This document shows, in pieces, positions 60,845 to 64,000 of a DNA stretch of 64,000 bases. The first letter of the stretch is position 1; every line of letters begins with the position of its first letter. The DNA comes from Chthonomonas sp. GTDB taxonomy: Bacteria; Armatimonadota; Fimbriimonadia; Fimbriimonadales; Fimbriimonadaceae. Under the pieces are notes generated by a model that saw only the letters and a list, made by a program, of their open reading frames with translations, was not told the DNA's origin and ran no database searches. Where the stretch lies: positions 124,001 through 188,000 of the forward strand of contig JAEURR010000006.1 of NCBI GenBank assembly GCA_016788115.1. The letters are read 5' to 3'. The translations under genes were made by a program, and so were the position numbers.

Positions 60845-62434
60845 TTAGGCAGCTCGCCTGGTTGGAGCTGGAGCTTGCTTCGAGTGCGAACTGCGAAGCT
60901 TGCCGATGGCCGCCGCCAGATTCACCGATCCGTCGGACAGTGCCTCGACCTGTTGATCAATCTGACCGATGCTTGCGGCGAGCATCTGCACCTGCGCACT
61001 CATCTCTTCTGCCGATGCACTGACTTCCTGGCTCGCGGCTGCATTCTCCTGGGTAATCGTGGCGATCTTGTTGATCGCACCGTTTACTTCGTGGATATTG
61101 TCGTCGACCACCGCAAGCTGTTCGAGATTCTCTGATGCGATCGCGTTGACCTGAGTCATTGCCGCACCAAGCGTCTCGTTCAGCTCGGAGCACGTGGATG
61201 TGCTCAGGGCGATCGCCTCCAGGCAGGCCGCTGCTTCCATGCTGACCTCGGTCGCTTCGTCCACGTCGGACAGTGTGCGGGTCATGAACTGGCTTGCCTC
61301 GTCGCTAACCGCCTGGACCGTCGAGATGAGCGTTGAAATCTCCTTCGTTGCGTTGCTGGCTCGCTCCGCAAGCTTGCGAACTTCTTCTGCGACGACCGCA
61401 AATCCTCGGCCATGCTCGCCCGCTCTTGCGGCCTCAATGGCGGCATTGAGCGCAAGCAAGTTCGTTTGATCGGCAATGGACTCGATCGTCTGCACGATGT
61501 TGCCGATCTCGTTCGAATGCTCGCTCATTTGCTCGACACGCGTAGCGGTCTCAGCAACAGTGGTTTGAACCTTGTTCATCACCTCGATACGGCTTCGGAT
61601 CTTCTCCCACTGGCTTGCATTGGCACCGATCTCGACAATCTTGGTTTGAACTTCCTGGGCCGCTGCGCTCGCCTTCGTGAGGGCGATCGTTTGCTCCTTA
61701 CTGCCTTCGGCGATCCGCTGGCTGCTGCGGCGGAGTTCAGTCGTTGTTTCAGCGGCGTTGTCTGCGGACGTTGCCTGAGTTTGTGCCCCCGCAGCCAAGT
61801 CAATCGTGACCTGAGCGACCTGGCCCGCGGCCGAACCGCTTTCGTCCGCGACGATTCGAATCTCTTTGCTCGTCTCGCGGAGGATATTGATGGCATTGTT
61901 CGTTTCTTGCGTGACCCGATCGACTTCTTCCACCAGCCCTTCGATGTATGCCTCAAGGATGAGGGCCTGGTCGAGGTTGAACGCCTTCTGCAGCGCGCAA
62001 AGACATGCGGTCAATTGTTTCGGCTGGAACTTGAGTTTGCCTACAAGGATCGGAAAGATGACATCGTAGTAAGTGCTCATCGCCGCGTAGAACCACGAGG
62101 GTTCGAGGCCGATGTTCGCATGGATCTTGCCAACGATCTGCCGGGACTTAAAGTACTCCTGGCCGAAGTCACCGGCAAACATCTGCGCGAAGTAGTTGGG
62201 GTTCGTCTTCTTGAGCTTCTCCACCGATGAGCCCGCGCTGGTAACGATCGCCATGGCCTCAGGGAACTTGCCTACGTGATCGTAAAACGCATCAACAATC
62301 GTGGCCATATGCGGCGTCAGAATCTTGCCGACATTACGCAGAGCCGCTTTGTCCGACTCCTCGATGCGGTTGATGATAAGCTTGTGCCGAATCTCGGCGT
62401 CCGATAAACCCGTTGACAAATGAAGATGTGACAT
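60845..62434 (-). CDS. Soluble globin-coupled chemoreceptor (HemAT-like)
   Basis: A 529-residue methyl-accepting chemotaxis protein without membrane helices. Residues about 8-170 form a protoglobin/globin sensor: [15 protein letters not shown], then [20 protein letters not shown] in which His105 is the expected haem-binding proximal His. Residues about 180-510 are the MCP coiled coil, with the conserved tip [20 protein letters not shown] (317-336) and [20 protein letters not shown]. HemAT-type proteins sense oxygen and direct aerotaxis through CheA. No che genes are in the window. The C-terminus [12 protein letters not shown] lacks the CheR-tether pentapeptide. It is divergent from the ECF sigma gene. 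Confidence 0.9.
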   Translation of the reverse strand: MSHLHLSTGLSDAEIRHKLIINRIEESDKAALRNVGKILTPHMATIVDAFYDHVGKFPEAMAIVTSAGSSVEKLKKTNPNYFAQMFAGDFGQEYFKSRQIVGKIHANIGLEPSWFYAAMSTYYDVIFPILVGKLKFQPKQLTACLCALQKAFNLDQALILEAYIEGLVEEVDRVTQETNNAINILRETSKEIRIVADESGSAAGQVAQVTIDLAAGAQTQATSADNAAETTTELRRSSQRIAEGSKEQTIALTKASAAAQEVQTKIVEIGANASQWEKIRSRIEVMNKVQTTVAETATRVEQMSEHSNEIGNIVQTIESIADQTNLLALNAAIEAARAGEHGRGFAVVAEEVRKLAERASNATKEISTLISTVQAVSDEASQFMTRTLSDVDEATEVSMEAAACLEAIALSTSTCSELNETLGAAMTQVNAIASENLEQLAVVDDNIHEVNGAINKIATITQENAAASQEVSASAEEMSAQVQMLAASIGQIDQQVEALSDGSVNLAAAIGKLRSSHSKQAPAPTRRAA

Positions 62435-62764
62435 AGACCCAGTAGTTCCCCGTTGGTGTTATTCAATTTGGAAATCAGGGGCCGTTCTTTAGAGCAGACG
62501 GAGGGGTTCTTCGACCATTTCCTCCTCGTATTGATATCGAGAAATATGATGCTTCATTTACATCATCCAGCCCTGATACAATGAGATCCACGTTAAGTAC
62601 TGCTTCAGTGAAATGATTGACATACTGAAGTTGCTTCTTGCTGCACTCACCGCAACCTTCCCGGCTTTTCAGCGGCGAGTATTCTGAGGTGAACTTTTCC
62701 GTGCGACCATCGTATGTGCACAGTAACGATGGGTACGCTCGCCGGACTCGGACGATTGACTCCA
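62435..62764. other. 330-base divergent region between chemoreceptor and sigma factor
   Basis: This AT-richer spacer holds control elements for both genes. It contains TACAAT (about 62577), a TTGACA at about 62615, and the ECF-type promoter at 62691-62713. No gene is recognised; the in-frame ATGs at 62714 and 62729 would extend the sigma factor but lie at or before the predicted transcription start. Confidence 0.5.
62691..62713 (+). promoter_or_regulatory. Candidate ECF sigma-dependent promoter
   Basis: GAAC (62691-62694) and CGT (62711-62713) are separated by 16 bases, the core pattern of promoters read by ECF sigma factors (-35 GAAC, -10 CGT). The gene 50 bases downstream encodes an ECF sigma factor, so self-activation is likely. 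Confidence 0.5.
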
Positions 62765-63355
62765 ATGCAAGTACAGCTCGATGCGGAATCGGAAAGAGCG
62801 CTTGTAGAGCGTTGCCGTAAGCGCGACGCCCAGGCATTTGGGAAGATCGTGGACGCCTACCAGAACCGCGTACACGGGTACGTGCGGCGGTTCGTGCGGA
62901 ATGGCGAAGAGGCACTTGATGTGACCCAAGAGGTGTTCATTAAGGCGTTCCAAGCGTTCGAACGGTTTGACGGACGGAGTTCGCTAAGAACCTGGCTGTT
63001 CCGGATCGCACACAACCTGTGCATCGATCGGGCTCGTAAACTTGACCGATCGCCCTCGGAACTACACCTCGAGGACGCGGATGAGCAAGGTCACGAATAC
63101 GACCTTCCTGACGAGACTTGGAACCCGGAGCATCGAATGATCCAGGGTGAGTTGGTTCAGATCGTGGAGAGTGCGATCGCGAGCATGAGCGAGAAGCTTC
63201 GTTCAGTCTTGTTGCTCCATGACGCGGAGGACATGGCGTACGAAGAGATCGCTGAGCTGATGGACCTGCCGGTCGGCACCGTGAAGAGCCGGCTATTCCT
63301 CGCCCGAAACCATATTCGTACGTACGTGGAAAATTACAGACAGGAGGGATACTAA
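62765..63355 (+). CDS. ECF-type RNA polymerase sigma factor (RpoE-like)
   Basis: A 196-residue group IV sigma factor. Region 2 is AYQNRVHGYVRRFVRNGEEA...DVTQEVFIKAFQAFERFDG and SSLRTWLFRIAHNLCIDRAR; region 4 is LLLHDAEDMAYEEIAELMDLPVGTVKSRLFLAR, with the helix-turn-helix. Regions 1 and 3 are absent, as in ECF factors. ATG 62765 is chosen because the predicted promoter lies upstream of it; ATG 62714 would add 17 residues. It is followed at 1 base by the anti-sigma gene. Confidence 0.93.
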   Translation: MQVQLDAESERALVERCRKRDAQAFGKIVDAYQNRVHGYVRRFVRNGEEALDVTQEVFIKAFQAFERFDGRSSLRTWLFRIAHNLCIDRARKLDRSPSELHLEDADEQGHEYDLPDETWNPEHRMIQGELVQIVESAIASMSEKLRSVLLLHDAEDMAYEEIAELMDLPVGTVKSRLFLARNHIRTYVENYRQEGY

Positions 63356-63356
63356 A

Positions 63357-63788
63357 ATGAAGAACCGCAAGACGCTGAATCAGGCAGATGAGCTGAAGCT
63401 GGACCAAAACTTGGCCAAGCTGGATGCCGTGCGGGATCTCGTTCAGGCTCTCCCCGAAGACATGCCCAGCTTGCAATGGCGCAGCGATCTAAACGCAAAG
63501 CTGGAGGCGATCGCCGCCACGCCCGCGAAGCGTTCGTTCGCATGGTGGAAGCTGGCAGCTCCGATGGGTCTCGCTGCTTCGCTGGCGACCGCGTACTTCG
63601 TCGTAGGACTCGGCGCAAAGCCCGCGACTGGCCAAGAGGCCGGTTCCATCGAAGCTTCGCTGGTCTTGGCGCACCAAGAATCGGACGCCCGATCGCAAGT
63701 ATCCTACGTTTTGGATTCGGCACCCGCCGCCGCGGACAGTACCTTGGACGGTTCATCATGGGGAGTCAACGACTTAGAAGCGTTCTAA
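63357..63788 (+). CDS. Putative membrane-bound anti-sigma factor
   Basis: A 143-residue protein: N-terminal helical part (about 1-58, ELKLDQNLAKLDAVRDLVQA and LQWRSDLNAKLEAIA), a membrane helix (about 65-87, LAAPMGLAASLATAYFVVGLG) and a short extracytoplasmic tail. There is no zinc-finger HxxxCxxC pattern. It starts 1 base after the sigma gene with GGAGGG upstream, and its 3' end overlaps the RseB-like gene by 31 bases. The order sigma, membrane protein, RseB-like matches rpoE-rseA-rseB, so anti-sigma function is inferred from position and topology. Confidence 0.7.
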   Translation: MKNRKTLNQADELKLDQNLAKLDAVRDLVQALPEDMPSLQWRSDLNAKLEAIAATPAKRSFAWWKLAAPMGLAASLATAYFVVGLGAKPATGQEAGSIEASLVLAHQESDARSQVSYVLDSAPAAADSTLDGSSWGVNDLEAF

Positions 63789-64000
63789 CACTCGCTGCGC
63801 TCGGCGCGGTGATGGCGAACGCTCAGCCCGGACCCGGGCCAGGGCGACGTCCTCCCGGCGAAGGAAAACAGCGCCCCGACGAGTTCAGGGATCTTCCCCA
63901 GCCGGTTCGCAAGCTCCTGCAAAGCGTGGGGCGGCTGACCTACTCGGGTCAACGCGTGGTCGAGTTTAAGCTTGACGGCGAGCGGTATCGCAACATTGAG
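63758..64000 (+). CDS. RseB/MucB-like periplasmic protein (partial, 3' end outside window)
   Basis: The visible 81 residues comprise a signal peptide (about 1-22, LTLAALGAVMANAQ), a Pro/Gly/Arg-rich stretch and the beginning of a domain: VRKLLQSVGRLTYSGQRVVEFK. The LTYSGQRVVEF pattern is like the N-terminal lipid-binding half of MucB/RseB, the periplasmic guard of the anti-sigma factor. ATG 63758 lies inside the anti-sigma gene by 31 bases. The remaining part lies past 64000, so the call is tentative. Confidence 0.6.
   Translation, partial: MGSQRLRSVLTLAALGAVMANAQPGPGPGRRPPGEGKQRPDEFRDLPQPVRKLLQSVGRLTYSGQRVVEFKLDGERYRNIE

Overview
The window is 64 kb of GC-rich bacterial chromosome with dense coding, no insertion sequence, no CRISPR array and no rRNA. 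The cell is probably diderm. There is an outer-membrane-type beta-barrel protein, a Wza-like polysaccharide export protein, an Mla-type lipid ABC ATPase and two PEP-CTERM proteins. The MurE motif predicts meso-diaminopimelate peptidoglycan. A cyanobacterial-type acyl-ACP reductase, a Sbp/DUF881 pair inside the cell-division cluster and a haem-globin chemoreceptor also occur. The combination fits Armatimonadota (Fimbriimonadia-like), but this is inference from gene content, without a 16S gene.

Layout. 1-2.6 kb: minus-strand membrane protein, acyl-ACP reductase and ABC ATPase (cut by the window edge). 2.6-6.2 kb: BadF-type sugar kinase plus murQ (MurNAc recycling), facing a VanX-type D-Ala-D-Ala dipeptidase and an SLBB export protein. 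6.3-18.7 kb: tRNA-Phe, tRNA-Asp, dGTPase, a PEP-CTERM protein, ligA coupled to an OGG1-type glycosylase, tRNA-Pro, an aldo/keto reductase, a truncated or split metH, ornithine aminotransferase and tRNA-Ser. 18.7-36.4 kb: an unbroken minus-strand dcw cluster: mraZ, rsmH, ftsL-like, ftsI, murE, murF, mraY, murD, ftsW, murG, murC-ddl fusion, ftsQ, DUF881, sbp, ftsA, ftsZ. No murB is present in it. 36.8-45.2 kb: alpha-glucan phosphorylase, YciI-like protein, GH5 lipoprotein and a BMP-type nucleoside ABC transporter. 45.3-53.0 kb: M42 peptidase, amidase, nadE, penicillin-acylase-family enzyme, dockerin-type secreted protein and a Gfo/Idh/MocA oxidoreductase. 53.1-60.8 kb: recG, rhodanese, DacF-like carboxypeptidase, a PEP-CTERM gene behind a long structured leader, a pseudouridine synthase, an M20 peptidase and the beta-barrel protein. 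60.8-64 kb: soluble globin-coupled chemoreceptor, then an ECF sigma factor, its putative anti-sigma factor and an RseB-like protein (cut by the window edge).

How the genes fit together. Much of the window makes, divides, trims or recycles peptidoglycan: the dcw cluster, DacF, the amidase, the VanX-type dipeptidase and the kinase/MurQ pair. Operons are very compressed. Most junctions are 4-base NTGA overlaps, and the inferred start codon in these overlaps is ATG, GTG, TTG or, once, CTG. Many first genes of transcripts carry a TANNNT hexamer 6-8 bases before the start codon, which suggests widespread leaderless transcription.

The best candidates for something undescribed are four. They are the structured leader at 56939-57128 with a sequestered ribosome site, the acyl-ACP reductase co-transcribed with an Mla-type ATPase, the leaderless promoter pattern, and the murC-ddl fusion in a murB-less dcw cluster.
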